A DNA stretch of 64,000 nucleotides from Alphaproteobacteria bacterium (GTDB lineage Bacteria; Pseudomonadota; Alphaproteobacteria; UBA8366; Aestuariispiraceae): positions 4,286,001 through 4,350,000 of the forward strand of contig JAWPMN010000001.1 of the NCBI GenBank assembly GCA_033344895.1, in the 5' to 3' direction. Numbering within the stretch: position 1 is the stretch's first letter; the number at the start of each line of letters is the position of its first letter. The position numbers and the translations under genes are program-made. This document shows positions 24,938-33,601 of the stretch, one piece after another. Under the pieces are notes generated by a model. The model saw nothing but the letters and a program-made list of their open reading frames with translations, was not told where the DNA came from and did not search any database.

Positions 24938-26599
24938 TCAGGACTTCGTCCGACTTGCCGGGAAATCCAGGGAGACGGTGGTGCCCTTCTCTACCTCACT
25001 GTCGATCCGCATCATGCCGCCATGCTCACGCATCAACCCGTCGACGATGGAGAGGCCAAGGCCCGTGCCCTCGCTGGTGTTGCTGTTTCGGCGTACCTGC
25101 GTAAAGGGATCACGGATCCGCTCAATATCCTTTTCGGAGATCCCGATCCCGGTGTCCGCCACAGCCGCGGTCATGCCACCGTCGGACCGGGCAAAGGCCC
25201 GGACATGGATCTCACCCCCTTCCGGTGTGAACTTGATCGCATTTGTCAGCAGGTTCAAAAGCATCTGCTGCAGGCGTCGCGTATCAACCCTCAATTGCGG
25301 CAAGTCTTCACCCACTTCTTGAACGATCTTCAGGCGTCGGCGCTGCGCCCGCTCATCCACGGTCAGGCAGGCTTCCTGGATCGCACAACCAACTCTCACG
25401 AGGGTTTCGTCGAGTTCGGCCTTCCCGGATTCCAGTCGGGACATTTCGAGAATATCGCTGATGAGTTCCAGCAGATAGCGGCCGGATTTATTCACCAGAT
25501 TGAGATATTCGGAGTACTTCGGGTTTTCGATCGGCCCGAACATCTCCATGCGCACCATATCCGAATAGCCGATGATGGAGTTCAGCGGCGTGCGCAACTC
25601 GTGGCTCATCTGGGCCAGGAAATTGGACTTCGCCTGACTGGCGCGCTCCGCCTGTTCCTTCGCAAGGCGCAGTTCACGGGTCCGGCTTTCGACCCTTTCC
25701 TCCAGCTCGGAGTTGGATTCGCGAAGCAGCCGCTGCGCATTCAACTGCTCAGTGATGTCGGTAAAGGTCGTGACCAGCCCTTCGGGGATCGGCCGTCCGT
25801 TCACCTCCACGGCCGGTCCATTCGGGCGTTCGCGAATGAAGCGATGAACCTCCATTTCCGACGCACTGAGCAGGGCACGTTGCATCAGGTCGTCGACATC
25901 CCCGACACCGTAATCGCCCCGCGTCGCCTTGTAGTGGATGATGTCCCGCATCGGCGTTCCCGGCACGCAGAGTTCCGGCGGCAACTCAAGCAATTCCGCG
26001 GCGCGCCCGTTGATCAGGGAAAGTCGCATTTCCCTGTCAAACATCGTGATCCCGTTGGTCACGCTTTCAAGCACCGTCTCCAGCATGTCGGTCTTGCGCT
26101 GCAGTTCGGCCTCACGCTCGGCCAATACGGCGGTTCGTGACTGAACGCGCTCCTCTAGGCGGTCATTGGCCGCCTTCAACGCAGCCTCGGAGCGGCGCAG
26201 ACCGGTGATATCCGTATAGGTCGTGACAAAGCCGCCCCGCGCCACAGGGTTCCCTTCGATCAGCAGGACGGTACCATCGGGCCGTTCGCGCTCCAGGGAA
26301 TGCGGTTCGAACCGACGCGCCAGTTCGACGCGTTCCTCGACCAGCGTTTCGATCGAACCCGGTCCATACTCGCCACGTTCCGCATTGTAGCGATAGAAGG
26401 CCGCCGCCGGCGTACCGGGGGCCCCCATCCAGGAAGGAAAGTCCAGGAGTTCAAGGTACAGCGAGTTACAGCAGACGAGGTTCAGCTCTGCGTCGAAGTA
26501 GCTGATACCCTGACAGACATGTTCGAAAATATCCCTTAGGACGTCGCTAGGTGCCAGACCGACTGCGGCAGCGATGTCCCGGGACGTTGCAGCGCTCAT
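24938..26599 (-). CDS. Hybrid-free sensor histidine kinase with two PAS-7 domains
   Basis: 553 residues, soluble with no membrane helix. Two related PAS domains (about 18-133 and 172-285) share the pattern GISYFD/GITMFD, a turn with RGEYGPG/RGDYGVG and a final TDIT. A coiled coil (285-325) leads to the HisKA domain with His333 (AQMSHELRTPLN) and a HATPase_c domain (NLLTNAIKFTPEGGEI, DTGIGISE, GTGLGLSIVDGLM). It autophosphorylates in response to a cytosolic or redox signal. No response regulator is adjacent, so its partner is unknown. It is followed by the TonB-receptor gene 155 bp downstream. Confidence 0.9.
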   Translation of the reverse strand: MSAATSRDIAAAVGLAPSDVLRDIFEHVCQGISYFDAELNLVCCNSLYLELLDFPSWMGAPGTPAAAFYRYNAERGEYGPGSIETLVEERVELARRFEPHSLERERPDGTVLLIEGNPVARGGFVTTYTDITGLRRSEAALKAANDRLEERVQSRTAVLAEREAELQRKTDMLETVLESVTNGITMFDREMRLSLINGRAAELLELPPELCVPGTPMRDIIHYKATRGDYGVGDVDDLMQRALLSASEMEVHRFIRERPNGPAVEVNGRPIPEGLVTTFTDITEQLNAQRLLRESNSELEERVESRTRELRLAKEQAERASQAKSNFLAQMSHELRTPLNSIIGYSDMVRMEMFGPIENPKYSEYLNLVNKSGRYLLELISDILEMSRLESGKAELDETLVRVGCAIQEACLTVDERAQRRRLKIVQEVGEDLPQLRVDTRRLQQMLLNLLTNAIKFTPEGGEIHVRAFARSDGGMTAAVADTGIGISEKDIERIRDPFTQVRRNSNTSEGTGLGLSIVDGLMREHGGMMRIDSEVEKGTTVSLDFPASRTKS

Positions 26600-26851
26600 T
26601 CAAAGCTCCAGTCCTTCTTCGCGTAGCCGAGGCCGAACGGCTTGTGCCGCTCCGGCCATCGCACCCCCCGTGCTGCCCGCGAAGCACCCCTCCGGCACAC
26701 GAATATGACTGAAACCCTTTAACAAAATCATAACAGTAGGCCTGGTCGACGCGCGCAACCTGCGGTCTGCCATCAGAGGTGCGTGTCAGGGAACGCACGT
26801 CCTTGGCGTGTACTGATAACGGGTGACGGAACTGGTCATTGCCACCCTTTC
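26600..26851. other. Intergenic gap between guanine deaminase and the histidine kinase gene
   Basis: This 252-bp gap on the minus-strand side holds the probable histidine kinase promoter. I see no RNA gene, no convincing hairpin with a T-run and no coding pattern. Confidence 0.5.
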
Positions 26852-28156
26852 CTATTCCGACAGGATCACACGGCGTTTCGCTGCGACACCGGCAATATAG
26901 GTCTCGGCAATTGCCCGGTCGTCGCCGAGGGTCTCCAAAACAAAGAGCTCTTCCTGCAGGCTGCGTACGGTTTCCATCCGTGTGGCCATGGCAGAGGTCG
27001 CATGACTGTTCAGGACGATGATGTCAGCCTCCGATCCGGGCTTCAGCGTGCCGATGCGATCCTCCAACTGGAGACCGCGCGCATTGCCGAGCGTCGCCCA
27101 ATAGAACGACTTCAGCGGATCGAGCTTCTGGTTCTGAAGTTGCAGGACCTTGTATCCTTCATCCAGGGTTCGAAGCATCGAGTAGTTGGTGCCGCCGCCG
27201 ACATCGGTCGCAATCGCACGCCGCACACCGGTCTCCCGCAGCCCCTTTTCGTCGAACAGGCCGCTGCCCAGGAACAGGTTCGAGGTCGGGCAGAAAACCG
27301 CCACCGAGCGGGTCTCCGCCATGACCTGACGTTCCCGTTCACTCAGGTGGATGCAATGACCGAACAGGCTTCGGTCGCCGACCAGGTCATATTTCTCATA
27401 CACATCCAGGTAATCCCGAGCATCGGGATAGAGCTCCCCCGTGAAGGCAATCTCGTCATGATTTTCCGAGAGATGGGTCTGGACATAGACATCCAGATGT
27501 TCCCTCACCAATGCCTGGGCGGCTTCCATCTGCGCGGGCGTGGACGTGATCGCGAAACGCGGCGTCACGGCATAGAGCGCCCGGCCCCTGCAGTGCCACT
27601 TCTCCAGCAACGCCTTGCTGTCGTCATAGGACGACATGGCCGTATCGCGCAGATAGTCCGGCGCATTCCGATCCATCATGACCTTGCCGGCAATCATGCG
27701 CATGTTGCGGACTGCTGCCTCCTCGAAGAAGGCCTCAACGGATGCCGGATGTACGGTGCAATAGACCGCCGCCGTCGTGGTTCCGTGCCGCGTCAACTCG
27801 TCGAGAAAACGCCGGGCGATGGTCCGACTATGGGCCGGATCCGCGAATTTGGCCTCCTCCGGGAAGGTGTAGGTCTCCAGCCAATCCAACAACTGGCTTC
27901 CCCAGGAGGCGATCGCCTGCATCTGGGGAAAGTGGGCATGGGCATCGATGAAGCCGGGGAACAGGATGTGCGGGCGATGATCGATAACCGCGGCGTCCGC
28001 GGACTCAATCTCCGCGAACTCACCGCAGGACACGATCAGGCCGTCTTCGATCCGCAGCGCACCGTCTTCTATATAGCTGAAGGACGCCTCGTCCTCGATA
28101 TCACGCGGCTCGGATCGGAAGCTCAGAACCCGACCCCGCAGAACTGTGGCCGACAT
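26852..28156 (-). CDS. guaD: Guanine deaminase
   Basis: 434 residues, the expected length. It hydrolyses guanine to xanthine and ammonia. Metal-binding motifs of the amidohydrolase fold are clear: FIDAHAHFPQM, THLSENHDEI, FGHCIHLSERE and IATDVGGGTNYSML, and the guanine-deaminase CPTSNLFLGSGLF motif is present. Its ATG directly abuts the puuD stop (TAA-ATG), so the two are cotranslated. Xanthine formed here is the substrate of XdhAB encoded downstream of the LysR gene. Confidence 0.94.
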   Translation of the reverse strand: MSATVLRGRVLSFRSEPRDIEDEASFSYIEDGALRIEDGLIVSCGEFAEIESADAAVIDHRPHILFPGFIDAHAHFPQMQAIASWGSQLLDWLETYTFPEEAKFADPAHSRTIARRFLDELTRHGTTTAAVYCTVHPASVEAFFEEAAVRNMRMIAGKVMMDRNAPDYLRDTAMSSYDDSKALLEKWHCRGRALYAVTPRFAITSTPAQMEAAQALVREHLDVYVQTHLSENHDEIAFTGELYPDARDYLDVYEKYDLVGDRSLFGHCIHLSERERQVMAETRSVAVFCPTSNLFLGSGLFDEKGLRETGVRRAIATDVGGGTNYSMLRTLDEGYKVLQLQNQKLDPLKSFYWATLGNARGLQLEDRIGTLKPGSEADIIVLNSHATSAMATRMETVRSLQEELFVLETLGDDRAIAETYIAGVAAKRRVILSE

Positions 28157-29413
28157 TTAGTGAATCCCCCCGGACACACCCTCGAACCAGCGGACGATCT
28201 GGGCCCTCTCCTCGCTCTCCATGGCTGTCACGTTGGCCGGCGGCATGGCGTGGGATCGACCGGAATGCAGATAGATCTCCCGGGCATGGCGGGCGACATC
28301 GGCGGCTGTTTCCAAGGCGACCCCCTTCGGTGGCGCAACAATCCCGGGCCAGAGCGGCTCCCGGGCGTGGCACATCGAGCATCGGGCCTGAACTGTGCCG
28401 TAGGCATCATCGAAATGCACCGACTCCGCAAAGGGTTCCGAAACATGGGTGAACTCGCGCTTGGCGGGCTTGAAGCCGGCCTCCACCGCCGTTTGCTGCA
28501 GAATCCTTGGCTCCGTCGAAAGCCACATGATGGCAATGAACAGGACTGTCGTCGCAATCCAGGTCCACCAGGGTTTCCCCTGCCTGGCGTGCATGGAATT
28601 GAAGAAATGCCGGATGGTGACCCCCATCAGGAAGACCAAGCTGGCAATCACCCAGTTGTATTCGGTTCCAAAGGCTAGCGGGTAGTGGTTCGACAGCATC
28701 AGGAACAGGACCGGAAGGGTCAGGTAGTTGTTGTGCGTCGACCGCAGCTTGGCGATCTGTCCGTATTTCGGATCCGGCGCCCGCCCCGCCTTCAGGTCCG
28801 CCACGACGATCTTCTGATTGGGTATGATCACCAGAAAGACATTCGCCGACATGATCGTCGCCGTGATCGCTCCGAGATGCAGGAACGCCGCACGGCCCGT
28901 GAAAAGCTGGGTATAGCCCCAGGCGAACGCGACCAGACCGACATAGAGAACGATCATCAGAACGGTCGGATGATCCTTCAGGGGCGACCGGCACAGACCG
29001 TTATAGAGCAGCCAGGCGATGCCAAGGGACAGAATGGAGGTGAAGATGGCCGGGGCCGGACGGATGTCCCAGACCTCGCGATCGATCAGGTAGAGATCGG
29101 CCCCCGCATAGTAGACGATGCACATCAGTGCAAACCCGGACATCCAGGTCGCGTAGCTTTCCCATTTGAACCAGGTCAGGTGTTCCGGCAGCGCGGCCGG
29201 CGCGACCAGATACTTCTGGATGTGGTAGAAGCCACCGCCGTGAACCTGCCATTCTTCACCATGGGCGCCTTCCGGCAAGGTCGGCACCTTGCGCAGACCG
29301 AGATCCAGAGCGATGAAGTAAAAAGACGAACCGATCCACGCGATGCCGGTGATCACATGCAGCCAGCGCGCGGCAAAAGACAGCCAGTCCATGAAAATCG
29401 GCCAATCCAGCAT
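28157..29413 (-). CDS. puuD: Urate hydroxylase PuuD (membrane urate oxidase with cytochrome c domain)
   Basis: 418 residues. About eight hydrophobic helices (DUF989 region, residues 1-315) are followed by a C-terminal cytochrome c domain with haem motif CSMCH (about residue 343). The N-terminus FMDWLSFAARWLHVITGIAWIGSSFYF is typical. It converts urate to 5-hydroxyisourate, passing electrons to the respiratory chain and not to O2 as in UaZ/PucL types. It is the first gene of puuD-guaD and diverges from the LysR gene. Confidence 0.93.
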   Translation of the reverse strand: MLDWPIFMDWLSFAARWLHVITGIAWIGSSFYFIALDLGLRKVPTLPEGAHGEEWQVHGGGFYHIQKYLVAPAALPEHLTWFKWESYATWMSGFALMCIVYYAGADLYLIDREVWDIRPAPAIFTSILSLGIAWLLYNGLCRSPLKDHPTVLMIVLYVGLVAFAWGYTQLFTGRAAFLHLGAITATIMSANVFLVIIPNQKIVVADLKAGRAPDPKYGQIAKLRSTHNNYLTLPVLFLMLSNHYPLAFGTEYNWVIASLVFLMGVTIRHFFNSMHARQGKPWWTWIATTVLFIAIMWLSTEPRILQQTAVEAGFKPAKREFTHVSEPFAESVHFDDAYGTVQARCSMCHAREPLWPGIVAPPKGVALETAADVARHAREIYLHSGRSHAMPPANVTAMESEERAQIVRWFEGVSGGIH

Positions 29414-29524
29414 TCATTCCCTCCGTCATTCGAGCACGCTAACCTTGCACGCTCCATTTCCTTTCGGAATCAAATAATCTACTGTTCACTTTCGCGGTTT
29501 CTTTGAAAAAGGGCAGCCGGTCCC

Positions 29525-30439
29525 ATGCCTTATCTCGACAGCATTCGCGTCTTCGTTCGCACCGTCGAACTCGGCAGCATCACCGCCGGCGGCCGCGACC
29601 AGCGACTGACCCCGGCGGTCGCCAGCAACCGAATCAAGGAGCTGGAAAGTCGCCTCGGAATTCGCCTGTTCAACCGTACGACTCGGAAGATCGTACCGAC
29701 GGAGGTCGGACGGCTGTTCTACGAGCACGCACGGCGGGTCATCGAGGCCCTGGACGAGGCCGAGGCCGTCGTCGCCAATTACTCCCAGCATCCGCGCGGC
29801 GCGATACGGGTCATGGCACCTCTCGGGCTGGCCCGACGGGTCCTTGCCCCGCTTGTTCCCATATTCAACGACCAGTATCCGGATCTCGCAATCCGTCTTC
29901 GTCTGTCCGACAGAAAGGTCGATATCTTCGATGAAGGAGTCGACGTCGCCTTTGTCCTGGGGCAACTGGACGATTCCAGCATGAAGGTGCGCAAGATCTT
30001 GGACTGCCGCCGCGTTCTCTGCGCCGCGCCCTCCTATCTGGCGGAGGCAGGAGTGCCTGAGCATCCGAGGGATCTCGTCACCAAACCGCATCGGTGCCTG
30101 CTGCTGCGCTTCCCGGGTTCATCGGAATACTACTGGATGCTGGAGACGGAGGAAGGTCTGAAGCGTTTCGACATCAGCGGACCCTACGACGCGGATGAGG
30201 GCGACGTCCTGACCGAATGGGCCATTGAAGGCCGGGGGATCATCAACAAGCCCTATTACGAGGTTGCGGAACATATTCGTAGCGGTGCCCTGGTTCCGGT
30301 TCTGGAATCGACCCCGCCGCCCCCGTCACGCATCGCCTGCCTTTACCCGCACCGACGGCTGCAGGATCCGAAGATCCGCCTGTTCATCGACTTCATGGTC
30401 AGCGAATGCCGCAAACGGCTCGAGGCGATGACCGCGTAG
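29525..30439 (+). CDS. LysR-family transcriptional regulator, divergent from puuD-guaD
   Basis: 304 residues. The N-terminal winged helix-turn-helix (residues 1-60: GSITAGGRDQRLTPAVASNRIKELESRLGIRLFNRTTR) and the periplasmic-binding-type effector domain (90-295) are normal for LysR. It diverges from puuD over 111 bp, the usual arrangement for a LysR regulator and its target. The effector may be a purine or urate; this is inferred from context. It converges on the ABC binding-protein gene, separated by a strong bidirectional terminator. Confidence 0.88.
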   Translation: MPYLDSIRVFVRTVELGSITAGGRDQRLTPAVASNRIKELESRLGIRLFNRTTRKIVPTEVGRLFYEHARRVIEALDEAEAVVANYSQHPRGAIRVMAPLGLARRVLAPLVPIFNDQYPDLAIRLRLSDRKVDIFDEGVDVAFVLGQLDDSSMKVRKILDCRRVLCAAPSYLAEAGVPEHPRDLVTKPHRCLLLRFPGSSEYYWMLETEEGLKRFDISGPYDADEGDVLTEWAIEGRGIINKPYYEVAEHIRSGALVPVLESTPPPPSRIACLYPHRRLQDPKIRLFIDFMVSECRKRLEAMTA

Positions 30440-30456
30440 CCGACCCGACAAAGCGA

Positions 30457-30482
30457 AAGGGCGCCGGCATGCCGGCGCCCTT
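30457..30482. terminator. Bidirectional terminator between the LysR gene and the purine ABC operon
   Basis: A perfect 12-bp self-complementary stem, AAGGGCGCCGGC (30457-30468) and GCCGGCGCCCTT (30471-30482), occupies the 63-bp gap between convergent genes. The arms end in AA and TT, which suits termination in both directions. Confidence 0.8.
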
Positions 30483-30502
30483 CCAGTCCAAACGCGGCAG
30501 GA

Positions 30503-31579
30503 TCAGGTCTGAACGCCCTGAACGTACCAGTCCATCTTGTGCAGGTCCTCGTCGCCCAGCGCTTCGCCATCCCCGATACGCTGCGCCCCGGTCTGATCGA
30601 AGATCGGCCCGGCGAATGCCGGTGCGGAGCCGTCGATGATTCCCTGCTCCGTTGCCTTGGCCGCAGCCTGCACGTCGCCCGGAATCCGGTCGTTGAATGG
30701 CGTCATTTCCAGCACGCCTTCCTTCAGACCCCACCATGTGTCGGTGCTTTCCCAGGTACCGTCCAGCGCCTGCTGAATGCGGTCGACGTAGTAGGTGCCC
30801 CACTTGTTGGCGATCGCCGTCAGATGCGCAGTCGGCGCGAAGGACGACATGTCCCAGGCCTGACCGAAGGCCATCAGGCCGCGTTGTTCGCAGGCCTGAA
30901 GTGCGGCCGGGCTGTCGGTGTGCTGGGCGATCACGTCTGCACCCTGGTCGATCAGGGCCTTGGCGGCGTCGGCTTCCTTGGCCGGATCATACCAGCTCGA
31001 CACCCAAAGGACCTTCGTCTGGAAGTTCGGGTTGACCTTGCGCGCGGCCAGCGTGAAGGCGTTGATCCCCATGACAACTTCCGGAATCGGGAACGAGGCG
31101 ATGTAGCCTGCGACCCCGGTTTTCGACATGTGTCCCGCGATCGTACCGCAGACCGCACGGCCTTCGTAGAAGCGGGCATTGTAGGTCGCCATGTTCGGGG
31201 CGCGCTGATAGCCGGTCGCATGTTCGAACTTCACGTCCTTGAAGCGCTTGGCGACTTTCAGCGTCGGGTTCATGTAGCCGAAAGAGGTCGTGAAGACGAG
31301 ATTGCTGCCGTCTTCGGCAAGGCGCCGGATGACGCGCTCGGAATCGGGGCCCTCGGCCACATTCTCGACATAGGACACATCGATCGCATCCCCGAACTTC
31401 TCGATCGCTTCAAGGCGCCCCTGATCATGCGCATAGGTCCAGCCATGGTCGCCAATCGGGCCGATATAGACGAAGGACACCTTCAGCGGGTCCGCCGCAC
31501 GCGCCTGGGCGCCGAGCAGCGGCAGGGTGCTGGCCGCACCTGCGGTTTGAAGCAGTCTTCTACGCGTAACGTTCCACAT
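30503..31579 (-). CDS. BMP-family ABC transporter substrate-binding protein (purine or nucleoside type)
   Basis: 358 residues. A twin-arginine-like start (NVTRRRLLQTAGAASTLPLLG) precedes a BMP/PnrA-type periplasmic fold (SFVYIGPIGDHGWTYAHDQGR is the family opening; core VYIGPIGDHGWTYAHD). The family binds nucleosides or purine-like compounds. It is the last gene of an operon that starts with uraH-xdhAB, so xanthine, urate, hypoxanthine or allantoin is a likely ligand. Possible Tat export, from the RRR-LL motif, is inferred. Confidence 0.87.
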   Translation of the reverse strand: MWNVTRRRLLQTAGAASTLPLLGAQARAADPLKVSFVYIGPIGDHGWTYAHDQGRLEAIEKFGDAIDVSYVENVAEGPDSERVIRRLAEDGSNLVFTTSFGYMNPTLKVAKRFKDVKFEHATGYQRAPNMATYNARFYEGRAVCGTIAGHMSKTGVAGYIASFPIPEVVMGINAFTLAARKVNPNFQTKVLWVSSWYDPAKEADAAKALIDQGADVIAQHTDSPAALQACEQRGLMAFGQAWDMSSFAPTAHLTAIANKWGTYYVDRIQQALDGTWESTDTWWGLKEGVLEMTPFNDRIPGDVQAAAKATEQGIIDGSAPAFAGPIFDQTGAQRIGDGEALGDEDLHKMDWYVQGVQT

Positions 31580-31604
31580 TTTTCACTCTCCCTGTTCTAG
31601 TGAA

Positions 31605-32528
31605 TTAGACTGTTGGTTTGAACGGTTGTCCCAGGCAGGCCGGGGCCTGCGCACCGACCGATTTCCGCCAAGATATCAGCGCCAGCACGGCGATGGTCGC
31701 CAGATACGGCATCGCCGCCAGAAACTCCGGTGCCAGCAGACCGAACCCGGCTGCCTTTGCATGCAGTTCAAGGGTCATGACAACACCGAAGAGATAGGCT
31801 CCGGCCAGCAATCTGGTCGGACGCCACGCCGCGAAGACCACCAGGGCCAATGCGATCCAGCCACGTCCTGCCGTCAGTTTTTCGGCCCACATCGGGGTCA
31901 AGGCAAGCGAATAAAACGATCCGCCGATTCCGGCCATGGCTCCGCCAAATGCCACGGCGAGGTAACGCACGCCGACGACGGAGTATCCGATGGAATGCGC
32001 CGAGACATCGCTTTCCCCCACAGCCCGCAGAATCAGGCCGCCGCGCGTACGTTTCAGGAACCACGCGACCGTGAACAGCATCACAAAGGAAAAATAGACC
32101 AACGGATTGTGCCCGAACAGGACCCGCAGGACCGGATGGTCCGACAACGCCTCCGGGAAGATCGGCCCCAGCACCGGCACCGTCTGTCCGACATAGCCCT
32201 CCCCCATCAGCGAGGACAGGCCGATCCCGAAAATGGTCAGGGCGAGCCCGGTGGCCACCTGATTGGCCGTCAGGGTCAGTGTCAGGTATCCGAAGATCAA
32301 CGATGCCAGGGCGCCGGCAACCGCCGCCGCCAGGACCGCAACAATGCCGAATCCGGTGACGGACATGACCGCAAATCCGCTGACCGCACCGATCAGCATC
32401 ATGCCTTCGACGCCGAGGTTCAGGACCCCGCTCTTTTCGACCACGAGTTCCCCCAGCGCCGCCAGCAGTATCGGGGTGGAGGCGCCGACAACGGTCATGA
32501 TGATAGAAATGATAATCGCGTCGCTCAT
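31605..32528 (-). CDS. ABC transporter permease (BMP-type uptake system, subunit 2)
   Basis: 307 residues with about eight hydrophobic helices. The opening MTVVGASTPILLAALGELVVEKSGVLNLGVEGMML (core GVLNLGVEGMM) is diagnostic of the nucleoside/BMP permease group. It pairs with the permease encoded immediately upstream, overlapping it by 4 bp, to form the channel used by the 519-residue ATPase. Confidence 0.9.
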   Translation of the reverse strand: MSDAIIISIIMTVVGASTPILLAALGELVVEKSGVLNLGVEGMMLIGAVSGFAVMSVTGFGIVAVLAAAVAGALASLIFGYLTLTLTANQVATGLALTIFGIGLSSLMGEGYVGQTVPVLGPIFPEALSDHPVLRVLFGHNPLVYFSFVMLFTVAWFLKRTRGGLILRAVGESDVSAHSIGYSVVGVRYLAVAFGGAMAGIGGSFYSLALTPMWAEKLTAGRGWIALALVVFAAWRPTRLLAGAYLFGVVMTLELHAKAAGFGLLAPEFLAAMPYLATIAVLALISWRKSVGAQAPACLGQPFKPTV

Positions 32529-33601
32529 GCCGCGGTCCCCTTCGAAAGACTGCCGATACGCAGCCGGTAGTTCACCAGAATATCCGTTGCCAGAAGGAAG
32601 AAGAGCATCATGGCCTGGAACACGCCGGTCGCCGCACTGGGCAGGCCGATCGTGGTCTGGGCAATCTCGCCACCGACATAGGAGATGGCGAGAATGATGC
32701 CGGCCAGAATCACACCGATGGGATGGAGACGCCCCAGGAAGGCTACGATGATGGCCGTGAACCCGTATCCGGTCGGAAACTGCGGCACCATCTGACCGAA
32801 GGGCCCGGCTACCTCGAAGGTACCCGCCAATCCGGCCAGACCACCAGCGGCAAACAACGAAAACCAGACCGTACGCTTCTTGTTGAAGCCGCCGTACCGG
32901 GCCGCCTCCGGCGCCGCGCCGACGACACGAATTTCGAAGCCGAACACCGTACGCGACAGGACGTACCAGACCGCGATCGCGATCACGAAAGCCAGCGGAA
33001 CGCCAATGTGAATGTAGGTTCCCGCGACCTCGGGCAGCATCTGGCTGTCATTGAACAGCCGGGTCTGTGGAAAATTGAACCCATCCGGATCCTTCCACGG
33101 ACCGCGCATCAGATAGTACAGCAGTTGGATGGCCGCATAGGTGAGCATCAGGCTGGACAGGATTTCATTGACGTTCAGACGCGTCTTCAGGAATGCCGGA
33201 ATGCCCGCATAGAGCATGCCGCCGACGATCCCGCCGAGGCACATGAGCGGCAGAATCCAGATCCCCTCCAGATGCCAGGTCGCCAGGGCTACCCCGGTGG
33301 CGGCAAGGCCGCCCATCACGTATTGTCCCTCCGCGCCGATATTCCAGACATTGGCACGAAAACCGATGGACAGCCCGGTTGCGATCAGGATCAGCGGCGC
33401 AGCCTTGATTCCGAGGTCGGTCCACTTCCCGATGTCGATGGCCGGGGATACGAATATCTTCCAGACGGCCGCGAAGCCGTCATAGCCAAGCAACGTGAAA
33501 ATCACCCCGCCGGTAAACATGGTCAGCAGCACCGCAATCACGGGCGTCAGATACAACATGCTCCGGCTGGGCTGTTTGCGTTTTTCAAGTTCAAGCAGCA
33601 T
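32525..33601 (-). CDS. ABC transporter permease (BMP-type uptake system, subunit 1)
   Basis: 358 residues with about nine helices. It carries family features such as RANVWNIGAEGQYVMGGLAATG and LKTRLNVNEILSSLMLTYAA. It heterodimerises with the following permease. Its first codons overlap the ATPase gene by 11 bp. Confidence 0.9.
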   Translation of the reverse strand: MLLELEKRKQPSRSMLYLTPVIAVLLTMFTGGVIFTLLGYDGFAAVWKIFVSPAIDIGKWTDLGIKAAPLILIATGLSIGFRANVWNIGAEGQYVMGGLAATGVALATWHLEGIWILPLMCLGGIVGGMLYAGIPAFLKTRLNVNEILSSLMLTYAAIQLLYYLMRGPWKDPDGFNFPQTRLFNDSQMLPEVAGTYIHIGVPLAFVIAIAVWYVLSRTVFGFEIRVVGAAPEAARYGGFNKKRTVWFSLFAAGGLAGLAGTFEVAGPFGQMVPQFPTGYGFTAIIVAFLGRLHPIGVILAGIILAISYVGGEIAQTTIGLPSAATGVFQAMMLFFLLATDILVNYRLRIGSLSKGTAA

